Assembly (NCBI RefSeq): GCF_016863635.1
Contig: NZ_BOPG01000003.1
Coordinates: 310,001 to 374,000 of the forward strand
Reading direction: 5' to 3'
Source of the DNA: Virgisporangium aurantiacum
Lineage (GTDB): Bacteria; Actinomycetota; Actinomycetes; Mycobacteriales; Micromonosporaceae
DNA length: 64,000 nucleotides
Shown: in pieces, positions 9,643 to 23,377 of the stretch
How positions within the stretch are numbered: the first letter of the stretch is position 1
Layout of the letters: every line of letters starts with the position of its first letter
The notes under the pieces: generated by a model
What the model was told of the DNA's origin: nothing
Databases searched by the model: none
The model's input: the letters and a program-made list of their open reading frames with translations, nothing else
Translations under genes and position numbers: made by a program

Positions 9643-11013
9643 CTACGCGCGCGGCGGCTCGTCACTCCGTAGGGCCAGCGCCAGCAGCGGGAGCACCGCC
9701 ATGCCCGAGAGCAGGGCGAGCGTCCCGTAACTGCCGATCGCGACGACCACGCCCGACAGCGCGCCGGCCATCGCGCCGGCGAAGCCCATCGCCATGTCGT
9801 TGAGGCCCTGCGCGGCCGGCCGGACCACCACGTCGACGGCCTCGGTGAGCAGCGTCGACCCGGCCACCATCGTCGCCGACCAGCCCAGCCCGAGCAGCGC
9901 CAGCCCGATCGACAGCCGCACCGTCGCGTGCCCCGCCGACCCGGCCACCGCGCACGCCGCCACCAGCAGGCCGATGCCGAGCAGCACCACCGGCCGCCGG
10001 CCCAGCCGGTCGACCAGGAAGCCCATCACCGGCGACAGCGCGTACATGCCGGCGATGTGCAGGCTGAGCACGATGCTGACGATCTTCAGCACGTCGGCGT
10101 GGTCGTGCCCGCCGTCGTTGATGTGCACCGGCGTCATCGACATCACGCCGACCATCACGAGGTGCCCGACCGCCACCGCCGACATGCCGAGGCGCGCGGC
10201 GGGGTTGCCACGCACGGCCCGCCAGGCGGCCCGCAGGCCGCCGGTGGTTTCGGTTTCAGAAGCAACGGGACGCGCGACAGCGGCGCCCGCGACGGCGGCA
10301 TCCGTCGCCGACGGGTCCACCGGTGGGGGCGGCTCGGGCGGCTGGGCCTCCAGCTCGAGCTTGCGGGCCAACTGCAGCGGGTCGGGACGCAGGAGGACGA
10401 ACAGCAGCGCCGCGCCGAGCCCGAACGCCAGCGCGCTGAACACGAACGGCCCGGCGTACTCGCGGATGCCCCAGCCCCGCACGGCCCGGTCGGCCACGGG
10501 CGCGAGGATCGGGCCGGCCACGGCACCGATCGTGGTGGCCCACACCACCACCGACAACTGCTTCCCGCGGACGGCGGGGTCGGCCAGGTCGACGGCGGTA
10601 TACCGGGCCTGCAGGTTGGCCGCGGTGCCGCCGCCGAACAGCAGCGTGCCCAGGAACACGAGGCCGAGCAGGTCGGCGCTCGCGCCGGCCACCACGACGA
10701 GGGCGCCGAGCGCGCCCACCAGGTACGCGAACACCAGCCCGGGCCGCCGCCCACCGGTACGCATCAGGCGGGTCGCGGGCACGGCGAGCAGCGCTCCGCC
10801 GATGACGGCCGCGCTCGACGCGAGACCCGAGATGCCGGCACCGCCCATATCGGCGGCCAGCAATGCTCCGACCGAGATTCCGATTCCGACGCCGACGCCA
10901 CCGATCACCTGCGTGGCTATCAACAAATAGAGTGTTCTGCGCTGAACTGCACTGATGTGGGCGGTATCTACATTGACGTCTGACGAAGTGTACGGGGGGC
11001 GTTGCAGATCCAC
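9643..11013 (-). CDS. MFS transporter, 12-helix drug-exporter type
   Basis: A 456-residue major facilitator with twelve hydrophobic segments. An intracellular loop between the halves (about residues 210-265) is rich in Pro, Ala and Glu. Between TM2 and TM3 is the motif TRLMRTGGRRPG, a diverged motif A; its counterpart in the second half, GFLVDRLGRRPVVLLG, is better preserved. Substrate cannot be read from the sequence. It starts at GTG with only a weak GAGG upstream. It runs toward the DUF3046 gene with 9 bp between them. Confidence 0.85.
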   Translation of the reverse strand: MDLQRPPYTSSDVNVDTAHISAVQRRTLYLLIATQVIGGVGVGIGISVGALLAADMGGAGISGLASSAAVIGGALLAVPATRLMRTGGRRPGLVFAYLVGALGALVVVAGASADLLGLVFLGTLLFGGGTAANLQARYTAVDLADPAVRGKQLSVVVWATTIGAVAGPILAPVADRAVRGWGIREYAGPFVFSALAFGLGAALLFVLLRPDPLQLARKLELEAQPPEPPPPVDPSATDAAVAGAAVARPVASETETTGGLRAAWRAVRGNPAARLGMSAVAVGHLVMVGVMSMTPVHINDGGHDHADVLKIVSIVLSLHIAGMYALSPVMGFLVDRLGRRPVVLLGIGLLVAACAVAGSAGHATVRLSIGLALLGLGWSATMVAGSTLLTEAVDVVVRPAAQGLNDMAMGFAGAMAGALSGVVVAIGSYGTLALLSGMAVLPLLALALRSDEPPRA

Positions 11014-11134
11014 GGAAGACCTCGGCGTAAGGGGCGACGGCCGCCTTCCATCCTTGCTGAGATGATCCCATCCGGCCAGAGTTGCCCAGGTCGTGGGCTG
11101 AAACTCACAGGAAAGTCATCCCATATATAGATCT

Positions 11135-11172
11135 TGGCCGGTTACCACCATATTCGCGGTGGTAACCGGCCA
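11135..11172 (-). terminator. Hairpin terminator after the lipoprotein gene
   Basis: A perfect 15-bp stem (TGGCCGGTTACCACC and its complement) with an 8-nt loop, starting 15 bp past the lipoprotein stop and 120 bp before the MFS gene. On the minus strand it is followed by AAGATCTATATATGG, A/T-rich but without a U-run, so termination would be of the high-stem actinobacterial kind. Confidence 0.65.
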
Positions 11173-11187
11173 GTGCTTCCCCGAAAT

Positions 11188-11985
11188 CTACGCCTGCAAC
11201 ATGTCGTACACGGTTTGCGGCGGATTCACCGTTTGGTTCGCCGGCGGCTTGGTGACCGGGAAGGTGCCCCCGTGTTCGGTGAACGCGAGGTCGAAGGTCG
11301 TCTCCTTCTCCGCCCCGTACGCCGGAATCGTCATCTTCCAGGTGGCCAACTTGTTGCCCTCGTTGACCGTCGCCTCGAACGGGATCGCCCGCGCCTTCTC
11401 GGCGAGCGCCCGCACGGCGGCGGCGTCGAGGCCGAACGCGTCGCTGCCCTTGCTCAGGTCGAGCGTGCCCTTGTACGAGCGGTCGCCGGTCTTCTGGATG
11501 GTGGCGATCGTCTTGGCCAGCGTGTTGACGCCGGTCGGATCGTTCAGGTCGTGGATGCCCAGCGCGCCGAACGACTTGATCTTCGTGCGGTCGATCTTCA
11601 GCCACTTCGCCGGGTCGACGCCGGGCAGCGGCAGGCCGGTGATCCGCGCGTACACCTCGGGGTCGACGAGCAGGACCTCGGTCTTGAACTCGACGACGGT
11701 GACCGTGATCGAGTTCTGCTTGGTCTTCGGGTCGACCGTGCCGGTGCTGGCCGCGTCGCCGGCCTTCATCGTGAACTTGTAGCTCGTGCGGGTGAGCTCC
11801 TGCACCGCGGCGTTCAGGTCGCTGGTGGCGGCGGCCGCGGCCGCCGCCTCGGCCGCCGACGGCGCGCTGCTCTTGGTGCTACCGGGCGGCTTGCTGCTCG
11901 TCTTCGGACCGTCGTCGGTGCAGCCGGCCGCCAGGAGCATCGCCGTGACCGCCGTCGCGACAGCGAGCGATCTGAATACGCGCAC
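11188..11985 (-). CDS. LppX/LprAFG-like lipoprotein
   Basis: A 265-residue exported lipoprotein. The GTG at 11985 is preceded by AGGAGGT at ideal spacing. It opens a signal peptide with the lipobox LLAAGC (Cys 22), then a Ser/Pro/Ala linker. The mature domain (about 50-265) has the LprG/LppX-like beta-rich pattern: SYKFTMKAGDAASTGTVDPK, a KWLKIDRTKI motif in the middle and an EATVNEGNKLATWKM strand pair late. These folds carry hydrophobic ligands such as lipids or lipoglycans in mycobacteria; the ligand here is unknown. It stands alone, with a strong hairpin after it. Confidence 0.8.
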   Translation of the reverse strand: MRVFRSLAVATAVTAMLLAAGCTDDGPKTSSKPPGSTKSSAPSAAEAAAAAAATSDLNAAVQELTRTSYKFTMKAGDAASTGTVDPKTKQNSITVTVVEFKTEVLLVDPEVYARITGLPLPGVDPAKWLKIDRTKIKSFGALGIHDLNDPTGVNTLAKTIATIQKTGDRSYKGTLDLSKGSDAFGLDAAAVRALAEKARAIPFEATVNEGNKLATWKMTIPAYGAEKETTFDLAFTEHGGTFPVTKPPANQTVNPPQTVYDMLQA

Positions 11986-12071
11986 GGAGTGACCTCCTGG
12001 AAGCATCGGGTTCGCGTCTGCGACCCTACAACTGTCCAGCGACGGCCTGGTCACGGCACGACGCGTACCCG

Positions 12072-13397
12072 TCATACCGGCTGGCGAACCGGCCGGCTCG
12101 GCCGGACCGCGTCGACGAGCGCGTCGGCCAGGGGGTCGTAGAACGGTGGACGCATCGGACCGATGCTGATCCGCACCGCGGGCGGGGTGCCGACGCGGTA
12201 GAGCGCGCCGGGCGCCACCGCGAAACCGGCGTCGCGGAGCCGGGTGACCGCATAGGTCTCGTCGGCGACCGGCACCCACACGTTGACACCGCTGCGGGCG
12301 CGGGCCTCGACACCACGTGCGCGAAGCAGGCCGATAAGTGCGAGGCGACGGTGTGCGTATTCCCTCTTTGCGGCCTGGATCTGCGCGGACGCCGCGCGGT
12401 CCGACCACAGCTCCACGACAATTCTCTGCAAAATCGTGGAAACCCAGCCGGCGCCGAGCCGCATGCGTCCCTCGACCCGGGCTACCGTGGTGGCGTCCCC
12501 GGCGAGTACCGCGAGCCTCAGATCGGGGCCGAACGGCTTCGACGACGATCGCAGGAACGCCCAGCGGCGGGTGGTTCCGGCGAGTGCCTGCAGCTCCTCG
12601 CCGGCCAGCTCGGCGGCGTGATCGTCCTCGATCACCAGCACCTCGGGGAACGGCGCAAGAACCGCGCGGAGGTCGGCTGCCCGGGCCGCGGAGACCACCG
12701 CCCCGGTGGGGTTCTGCGCGCGCGACGTGATGACCACCGCCTTGGCGCCCTGGCGGAGCGCTTTCTCCAGGCCCTCCGGATCCGGACCGTCGTCGTCGAC
12801 GCGCACCGGCAGCGGGTGCAGGCCGAGGGCCGCCACGAGATCGAGCATCGCGGCCCAGCCGGGGTCCTCGACCGCGATCCGGTCGCCGGCGCGCAGGTGC
12901 GCGGTGAGGATGCGCTCCAGGCCGTCGAGGGCGCCGGCGGTCACCGTGAGGTGCTCCGACGGCACCGGGCCGAGCCGGGGGCGGGCGTTCTCGAGCAGCT
13001 CAGGGAGGGGGTTCGTCGAGTAACCGGTCTTCTCGACCCGGGTGGCGATGCGCTGGAGCGCGGGGCCGAGGTCGGGCAGCAGGTCGCGGTCGGGCTCGCC
13101 GGCGGACAGGTCGACGACGCCGGCCGGGACGCTGGGCTGCGCGGCGAGCCGGGAGGAGACCGGTGGCCGGTGCCGCACCCGCGTGCCGTTGCGGCCGGCG
13201 GTCTCGACCAGGCCGCGGTCGCGCAGCTGGCGGTACGCGGCGGCGACGGTGTTCGGGCTGACGCCGAGTTCCTCCGCGAGCTGCCGGACCGGCGGCAGGC
13301 TCTCGCCCGGCGCGAGGTGGCCGTGGGTGAGCGCGAACTCGACGCTCACCGAAATGCCGGCTGCGGTGGAGCCCTCGAACTGATAACGTACTGCCAC
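12072..13397 (-). CDS. MocR/PdxR-type GntR regulator with aminotransferase domain
   Basis: A 441-residue regulator with an N-terminal GntR winged helix (about 10-75; LPPVRQLAEELGVSPNTVAA) joined to a fold-type-I aminotransferase-like domain (about 100-440) that would hold pyridoxal phosphate as effector. The expected PLP-lysine region lies near FLRSSSKPFGPDLRL. It diverges from a flavin-binding PNPOx-like gene with 28 bp between starts. That gap contains TTGT-N6-ACAA (13408-13421), a possible operator. Regulation of its divergent neighbour and itself in response to PLP or an amino compound is the family expectation. Confidence 0.87.
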   Translation of the reverse strand: MAVRYQFEGSTAAGISVSVEFALTHGHLAPGESLPPVRQLAEELGVSPNTVAAAYRQLRDRGLVETAGRNGTRVRHRPPVSSRLAAQPSVPAGVVDLSAGEPDRDLLPDLGPALQRIATRVEKTGYSTNPLPELLENARPRLGPVPSEHLTVTAGALDGLERILTAHLRAGDRIAVEDPGWAAMLDLVAALGLHPLPVRVDDDGPDPEGLEKALRQGAKAVVITSRAQNPTGAVVSAARAADLRAVLAPFPEVLVIEDDHAAELAGEELQALAGTTRRWAFLRSSSKPFGPDLRLAVLAGDATTVARVEGRMRLGAGWVSTILQRIVVELWSDRAASAQIQAAKREYAHRRLALIGLLRARGVEARARSGVNVWVPVADETYAVTRLRDAGFAVAPGALYRVGTPPAVRISIGPMRPPFYDPLADALVDAVRPSRPVRQPV

Positions 13398-13425
13398 AGT
13401 TCACAGATTGTATTAGGACAAAGCC

Positions 13426-14073
13426 ATGTACGCAAACACCCCCCGCACCACCGCCACCCGGCACCGCGACCGCATGTCGTACGACCGGGACCTGGTCCAC
13501 TCGGTCCTCGACGAGGCGTGGGTGTGCCACCTCTCCTTCGTGGTCGACGGCGAGCCCCGCGTCCTGCCGACGCTGCACGTGCGCATCGGTGACGTGCTGT
13601 ACGTGCACGGCTCCACCGGCAGCCGGCCGCTGCGGTCGGCGCAGCCCGACGGCATCAAGGTGTCCGTCGCCGTCACGCTGCTCGACGGGCTGGTGCTGGC
13701 CCGGTCCCAGTTCCACCACAGCGCCAACTACCGGTCGGTGGTCGCGCACGGCACCGCCACCGTGGTCACCGATCCGGCGGAGAAGTCCGCCGTGCTCACG
13801 GCGATCGCGGAGAAGATCGCGGTCGGCCGGGCCGCCGACACGCGGCCGCCGACGCCGAAGGAACTCGCGCAGACGTCGGTGCTGGCGCTCCCGCTCGTCG
13901 AGGTCGCGGCGAAGATGCGCACCGGGGGCGTGAGCGACGACCCCGAGGACTACGCGCTGCCGCACTGGGCCGGCGTGCTGCCGCTGCGGGTCGTTGCCGG
14001 CGACCCGGAGCCCGACAAAGGGGTCGAAGGCGTCCCCGACTACCTCCGCGCCGTGATAGGCGTCACGGGCTAA
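13426..14073 (+). CDS. Pyridoxamine-5-phosphate-oxidase-like flavin-binding protein
   Basis: A 215-residue split-barrel flavoprotein of the Pyridox_oxase_2 group. The FMN-binding pattern is visible in the first half (WVCHLSFVVDGEPRVLPTL, then LYVHGSTGSRPLR, and ANYRSVVAHGTATVV). The C-terminus carries PHWAGVLPLRVV, conserved in the group. These proteins are often annotated as nitroreductase- or PNPOx-like, and their substrates are mostly unknown. It starts ATG with AGGA nine bases upstream. Because it diverges from the MocR gene, it is the most likely target of that regulator. Confidence 0.85.
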   Translation: MYANTPRTTATRHRDRMSYDRDLVHSVLDEAWVCHLSFVVDGEPRVLPTLHVRIGDVLYVHGSTGSRPLRSAQPDGIKVSVAVTLLDGLVLARSQFHHSANYRSVVAHGTATVVTDPAEKSAVLTAIAEKIAVGRAADTRPPTPKELAQTSVLALPLVEVAAKMRTGGVSDDPEDYALPHWAGVLPLRVVAGDPEPDKGVEGVPDYLRAVIGVTG

Positions 14074-14114
14074 TTCGGCTGCGCCCGAACGGTTCCGGGG
14101 CCAGGGTGTAAGCC

Positions 14115-15173
14115 ATGACCGCCGCTACCGCCCCTGACAGTACGGCTCCGGCCCGGGAGTGGTTGCCGGGCCTCGTCGTGCTCGCCGCGATCTGGGGTTC
14201 CAGCTTCCTGTTCATCAAGGTCGCCGTCGCCGAGATGCACCCGACCTACCTCACGCTGGGCCGGGTCGGCTCGGGCGCGGTGGCACTGCTCATCGTCCTG
14301 CTGATCACCCGCGACCGGCTGCCCCGGTCGAAGCGGGTGTGGCTGCACCTCAACATCATGAGCGCGTTCGGCGTCGTGCTGCCGTTCACGCTGTTCGGCT
14401 ACGGCGAGGAGCGGGTCTCGTCGGTGCTCGCCGGCATCTGGAACGCCGCCACGCCGCTGATCGTGCTCCCGATGGCGTTGCTGGTGTTCCGCACCGAGCA
14501 GCCCGCGGTCCGCAAGGCGGTCGGCGTGGTGGTCGGGTTCCTCGGCGTGCTCGTGGTGCTCGGGGTGTGGGAGGGCGTCGGCGGCACGCAGCTCACCGGT
14601 CAGCTCATGTGCTTCGCGGCGGCGGCCTGCTACGGCGTGGCGATCCCGTACCAGAAGAAGTTCCTGGCCGGCGAGCCGCTGTCCGGGCTGTCGCTCACGA
14701 CCGGCCAGTTGCTGGTCGCCACCGCGCAGATCGCGATCGTGGCGCCGCTGGTCGGCGGGGCGCCGCCGGCCGTCGGTGACCTGCCCCTGAAGGTGATCAG
14801 CAGCGTCCTCGCGATCGGGGTCCTCGGCACCGGGCTTGCGTTCGTGATCAACATCCGCAACGTGCGGCTCGCCGGTGCCAGCGCGGCGTCCATGGTCACC
14901 TACGTCATCCCGCTGTTCGCCGTGGTGATCGGCATGATCGTGCTGGGCGAGGGGCTGAGCTGGTACCAGCCGGTCGGCGCCCTGATCGTCCTGTTCGGTG
15001 TCGCGGTGTCCCAGGGTGTCGTGCGCAGGCCCACCTCCAAACGGGAGGTGGCGCCGGCCCCGGGGCCGGCGTCGTCTGGACTGAGGAGCGCAGCGAGCGA
15101 AGCGACCGGAGCGACGAGGGAAGACGGCGCCTCCTTGGGCTCCGGGGCCCGCGCGAGCGGAGCGAGCGCCTGA
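14115..15173 (+). CDS. EamA/DMT-family transporter
   Basis: A ten-helix drug/metabolite transporter of 352 residues made of two EamA repeats (first begins LVVLAAIWGSSFLFIKVAVA, second around residue 155, LMCFAAAACYGVAIPYQKKF). The substrate is unknown. The last 45 residues after the final helix are odd: a Ser/Ala/Gly tail encoded by hairpin-forming and GAGCGAAGCG-type simple sequence, not by ordinary transporter sequence. The true functional end may be near residue 305, with the reading frame simply running on through the repeat. It lies downstream of the flavoprotein gene with 41 bp between, so the two may be co-transcribed. Confidence 0.85.
   Translation: MTAATAPDSTAPAREWLPGLVVLAAIWGSSFLFIKVAVAEMHPTYLTLGRVGSGAVALLIVLLITRDRLPRSKRVWLHLNIMSAFGVVLPFTLFGYGEERVSSVLAGIWNAATPLIVLPMALLVFRTEQPAVRKAVGVVVGFLGVLVVLGVWEGVGGTQLTGQLMCFAAAACYGVAIPYQKKFLAGEPLSGLSLTTGQLLVATAQIAIVAPLVGGAPPAVGDLPLKVISSVLAIGVLGTGLAFVINIRNVRLAGASAASMVTYVIPLFAVVIGMIVLGEGLSWYQPVGALIVLFGVAVSQGVVRRPTSKREVAPAPGPASSGLRSAASEATGATREDGASLGSGARASGASA
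15031..15071 (+). repeat. Two adjacent hairpins inside the 3' end of the EamA gene
   Basis: The first hairpin is 15031-15051 (CCACCTCC, 5-nt loop, GGAGGTGG). It abuts the second, a perfect 20-nt palindrome at 15052-15071 (CGCCGGCCCC/GGGGCCGGCG). A simple GAGCG/AAGCG-rich stretch follows to about 15170. Together they look like a terminator or repeat array over which the transporter frame has been extended. Confidence 0.7.
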
Positions 15174-15219
15174 AGCAGAGCCGGGGAAACTGTCGTACCG
15201 GCGGGGCACCATTGACCGC

Positions 15220-19686
<4,467 letters not shown>

Positions 19687-20446
19687 AGGAGAGCATCGCG
19701 GCGAGCACCTCGGCGGGGCGCTCCTCCAGCATCATGTGCCCGCAGTCGATGTCGACCAGCGTCACGTCGCAGCCGTCCGCCGCGCACAGTTTCAGGAAGT
19801 GGCGGCGCACCACCTTCTCGCGAGGCGCCCGCAGGATCAGCGTCGGCACCGACGGCGGCGGCGTCACCGGATCACGCGACAACTCCGAGTAGACGGTGGC
19901 GGCCGCGGCCGGTCGCACCCGGAACCGGTACGTGCCGTCGTCGCCGCGGGCCAGGTGCCCGTCGATCTCGGCGGAACGCACCGCCGCCGACGCGTCGGGC
20001 CAGGCCCGGGCCAGCCACTCGGCGGCCATTTCCGGTGAGGGGAACGACTTCTGTGTGATCGCCGCGTCGGCCTCCCGCCCGGCCACCTCCGGATGGACCC
20101 CCATCGCCGGGTCGACCAGCAGCAGGCGGCGCACCCGGGCGGGCTCCAGGCGGGCGATCCGCACCGCGAGGGCGCCGCCGAACGAGTGCCCGACCAGGTC
20201 GACCGGTGGCAGGTCGGCGAGGAGAGCCAGCACGTCGTCGGCGAAGCGCTCCATGGTCCACGGCGGGTCCCACGACGAGAGCCCGTGACCGGCCAGGTCG
20301 GGCGCGTACACCCGCCGGCCGAGCGCCGCGAGCGGCGCCCACCGCCCGCCGTACCCCTGCACCCCGTGCAGCGCCACGAGGGGCGGATCGGCCGGATCCC
20401 CGAACTGGTGAACGTTCAGCACGCCGACCAGTCTTACACTGCCCCG

Positions 20447-21280
20447 ATGCGTCCTGGCCTCCTGCGTAACGCGTCCACGGCCGTGGCCGCTCCCCTGGTG
20501 ACCGCCGCGGTGCTCGCCACCGCGATGGTCGGCCTCGCCGAACTCACCGACGCCACCACGCTCGACGAGTCGTTCGAAGCCGGTGGCGAACGGGTCATCG
20601 ACGTGCAGATGACGCTGATCGCCTACCTGTGCGCCACCGCGGTCGTCATCGGGGCCACGGCCGTCCCCACCGGGCGTCGCGCGCTGCGCCGCATCCCGCC
20701 GGTGGCTGCCGCGGTCGGTGCGCTCGCGCCGATTCCGCTGGTCAACGGCCGCGCCACCGAGTACATCGGCGGCCTCGCCACCGACGCGGTGCTGGCGGGC
20801 GTGATCGTGGGCGGGATCGCCGCGTTCCTGCTTGGCCCGCTCGGCGTGCGGGCGCTGATCGGCGTGGCCAGCCACCTCGTCCTGCTGTGGGTGGCCACGC
20901 TCGCGTTCATCGGCTGGACCGAGACCGTCGTCTACGCCGGCCTCGTGCAGCCGATCGGCACCACCGTCCTCGACGACCTGCTCGGTGACGCCCTCGGCTA
21001 CCACCTGCCGACGCTGCTCCCGTACGCGCTGGTCGCCGTCGCGGTGACGGCCGCGCTCGGGTACTGGTTCGCCCGCCGGGGCGCGTCCCGCGGCACCGCC
21101 GTCCTGGCCGCCACCGCCGCGCCGATACTGGCCGCCGTCCTCTACCCCGTGGTCGGCATGGACCTCTGGAACGGCAAAACCGCCCCGGTCGCGGCGGGAG
21201 TCGCGGTGATCGGCGCCCTGGCGGCCCTCGCGGCCACCGCACGCACCAAACCCGCCGTGCCCGCCGCCCGCAGGAGTTGA
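20447..21280 (+). CDS. Seven- to eight-helix membrane protein of unknown function
   Basis: A 277-residue protein dominated by Ala/Val/Leu helices (about 15-40, 55-75, 85-105, 112-130, 135-160, 185-205, 215-235, 245-265), with short charged loops. I recognise no family. A longer open frame begins upstream at 20093 but runs antisense through the hydrolase, so the ATG at 20447 is the sensible start. The TGA stop is made inside the left arm of hairpin element copy 2. Confidence 0.7.
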   Translation: MRPGLLRNASTAVAAPLVTAAVLATAMVGLAELTDATTLDESFEAGGERVIDVQMTLIAYLCATAVVIGATAVPTGRRALRRIPPVAAAVGALAPIPLVNGRATEYIGGLATDAVLAGVIVGGIAAFLLGPLGVRALIGVASHLVLLWVATLAFIGWTETVVYAGLVQPIGTTVLDDLLGDALGYHLPTLLPYALVAVAVTAALGYWFARRGASRGTAVLAATAAPILAAVLYPVVGMDLWNGKTAPVAAGVAVIGALAALAATARTKPAVPAARRS

Positions 21281-21351
21281 TCTTGCAGTTGTGGTGGCGC
21301 CCAAACCGGCACAAAACAGGGTGAGCGCGGCACCACAACTGCAAGATCGAC
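21276..21351. repeat. 76-nt hairpin element, copy 2
   Basis: Arms 21276-21296 and 21331-21351 pair over 21 bp with one mismatch. They share GATCTTGCAGTTGTGGTG with copy 1. The total length equals copy 1 exactly, and when copy 1 is reversed the 34-nt interiors match at about 20 positions, including a central CAAAAC. It overlaps the stop of the upstream membrane-protein gene and ends 7 bp before the convergent oxidoreductase stop. The single arm mismatch (C to T) is the base that creates the TGA of the upstream gene. Confidence 0.9.
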
Positions 21352-21357
21352 TGGGGT

Positions 21358-22248
21358 TCAGCGGAGGTGGGGCATGACCTCCGATGCGATCAGGTCCAGG
21401 TGGTCGAGGTCCTGCAGGTCGAGGATCTGGAGGAAGGCCCTCGTGGCGCCGGCCACGCCGAACTCGCCCAACCGGTCGACCAGCTCGCTCGGCGTCCCCG
21501 AGAGGCCGTTTTCCGCCATCCGGCCGGCCGCCGCCACGCGGCGCTTGACCTCGGCGGCGTCGCGGCCGACCGCGACGGTCTGTGCCATCGAGAGGACGAT
21601 GGGCCGGTCGACCAGCGCGCGGACCCGGTCGAACGCGTCCCGGGTCCGGTCCAACGGCTGGAACGGCACGTTGTACTCGGCCGCGAAGCGGGCCGCCAGC
21701 GCCGGGGTCCGCTTCGGGCCGGCGCCGCCGACGATGACGTGCACCGGCTGCTGCACCGGCTTCGGCAGGGCCGGCGAGTCGACCAGGGTGTAGTGGCGGC
21801 CGGCGAACGAGTACGGCTCGACGGCCGACCACAGGCCGGTGACGATCTCCAGCTGCTCCTCCAGGCGGTCGAAGCGCTCGCCCACCGGCGGGAACGGGAT
21901 CCCGTACGCGGTGTGCTCGGCCTCGAACCAGCCCGTACCGAGGCCGAAGTCGACCCGGCCGTTGCTCATCTGGTCGACCTGCGCCACCGCGATCGCCAGC
22001 GGCCCGGGCAGCCGGAACGTCGCCGACGACACCAGCGTGCCCAACCGGATCGTGCTGGTCTCGCGGGCGAGCGCGCCCAGCGTCACCCACGAGTCGGTCG
22101 GGCCGGGCAGGCCGGTGCGGCTCATCGTGAGGAAATGGTCGGAGCGGAAGAACGCGTCGAACCCGCACTCCTCGGCCCGGCGGGCCACGGCCAGCTGGTC
22201 GTCGTACGACGCGCCGTTCTGGGGCTCGATGAAGACACACAAGCGCAT
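21358..22248 (-). CDS. LLM-class F420-dependent oxidoreductase
   Basis: A 296-residue luciferase-like TIM barrel. Family marks include the N-terminal strand RLCVFIEPQ, RLGTLVSSATFRLPGPLA, the glycine motif GRVDFGLGTGWFEAEH, and HVIVGGAGPKRTP near residue 170. Actinobacterial members mostly use coenzyme F420; the substrate is unknown. I prefer the ATG at 22248, preceded by GGTGGAG; a GTG at 22257 is possible. It follows the EamA gene by 10 bp and probably shares its transcript. Confidence 0.87.
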   Translation of the reverse strand: MRLCVFIEPQNGASYDDQLAVARRAEECGFDAFFRSDHFLTMSRTGLPGPTDSWVTLGALARETSTIRLGTLVSSATFRLPGPLAIAVAQVDQMSNGRVDFGLGTGWFEAEHTAYGIPFPPVGERFDRLEEQLEIVTGLWSAVEPYSFAGRHYTLVDSPALPKPVQQPVHVIVGGAGPKRTPALAARFAAEYNVPFQPLDRTRDAFDRVRALVDRPIVLSMAQTVAVGRDAAEVKRRVAAAGRMAENGLSGTPSELVDRLGEFGVAGATRAFLQILDLQDLDHLDLIASEVMPHLR

Positions 22249-22258
22249 GATCTCCACC

Positions 22259-23194
22259 CTACGAGTCCACGCTCTGGCGTTCCGACCGCATGAGCAGGAA
22301 CACAGTTCCCAGCAGGATCGCCCCGCCCACGGCGGCCACGGGCGTCAGCCGCTCGCCCAGCAGCGTCACCGCGACGGCCGCGGCCGTGACCGGCTCGACC
22401 AGCGCGACCACCGACGCCGTGGTCGCCCGCACCACCGCGAGACCGGCGAAGAACAGCGCGTACGCCAGGGCGGTCGGCACCGCCATGAGGTAGAACAGCA
22501 GGCCCGCCGTCAGCACGACGCCACCGGAGGACGGCAGCGGGCCGTCGATGATCGCCAGCGGCGCCAGCACGACCGCGCCGACGCCGAAGCCGCCGAGCGC
22601 GGTGTCGTACCGGTCCAGGCCGTTCCCCCGCCGGGTCAGCAAGGTGACGGACGCATAGCCGGCCGCCGACAGCAGCGCGAACCCGACGCCGACCGGATCG
22701 ACCCCGGCATCGGCGCCGGTGCCCGCACCGACACCGACCACGCCGTCGCCCACCAGGAGAACGAGCCCGAGCACCGCGCCGACGCACGCGGCGACGCCCG
22801 CGCCGTCCAATCTCTCGATGCCCGCGAGCCGCGCGCCGACCGCGATCAGCACCGGCCCGGCGCCCAACGTGACGACCGTGGCCACCGCCAGCCCGGTGTA
22901 CTGGATCGCGACGAAGTACGCGGTCTGATACAGGGCCAGGCCGCAGCCCGTCACCGTCATCGAACCCCAGGAACCACGCGGAAAGCGCAACCTTCCGCGC
23001 GGACCGAACCACCGGCGGACCCCGGCCAGCAGCAGCACGCCGCCGACGAACCGCCACCACGACACCGCGACCGGGCCGAGCCCGCTCGTGTCGTACAGAA
23101 CCGCCGCTACCGCGCCACCGGTGCCCCACGCCGTGGCCGCGATGCAGACGAACCAGAGTCCCCGCCCGACGGGCAGGGATGAGTTGCTTGCCAA
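22259..23194 (-). CDS. EamA/DMT-family transporter with TTG start
   Basis: A ten-helix metabolite exporter of 311 residues, in two EamA halves (first begins [20 protein letters not shown]; second around residue 170). It keeps the family pattern near the end of the second half ([20 protein letters not shown]). The start is TTG at 23194 with GGAG seven bases upstream; no better start is in frame. It shares a 10-bp junction with the downstream F420-type oxidoreductase. It diverges from the SAM hydroxide adenosyltransferase gene across a 183-bp gap that contains a short GC stem (CGCCGC-TAG-GCGGCG). Confidence 0.85.
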   Translation of the reverse strand: MASNSSLPVGRGLWFVCIAATAWGTGGAVAAVLYDTSGLGPVAVSWWRFVGGVLLLAGVRRWFGPRGRLRFPRGSWGSMTVTGCGLALYQTAYFVAIQYTGLAVATVVTLGAGPVLIAVGARLAGIERLDGAGVAACVGAVLGLVLLVGDGVVGVGAGTGADAGVDPVGVGFALLSAAGYASVTLLTRRGNGLDRYDTALGGFGVGAVVLAPLAIIDGPLPSSGGVVLTAGLLFYLMAVPTALAYALFFAGLAVVRATTASVVALVEPVTAAAVAVTLLGERLTPVAAVGGAILLGTVFLLMRSERQSVDS

Positions 23195-23377
23195 TGTTGT
23201 CTCCGCTTCAGAGTGGTCACGTCAAGGAAGGAAGGCGACGCGGACCACCCCGAGCGGCTCAGAACGCCGGTCGGGGCTGCGGTGCCGCCGCCGCTAGGCG
23301 GCGACGGGTGGAGACAACAGACGCATGGGTCGGCACGTTACCGGGCAAAGGCGCATCGAATCCATACGATTACCCGC

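Noticed and set aside
20093..20446. Upstream extension of the membrane-protein frame
   Set aside because: It runs antisense to the alpha/beta hydrolase and has no membrane or domain pattern before the ATG at 20447.
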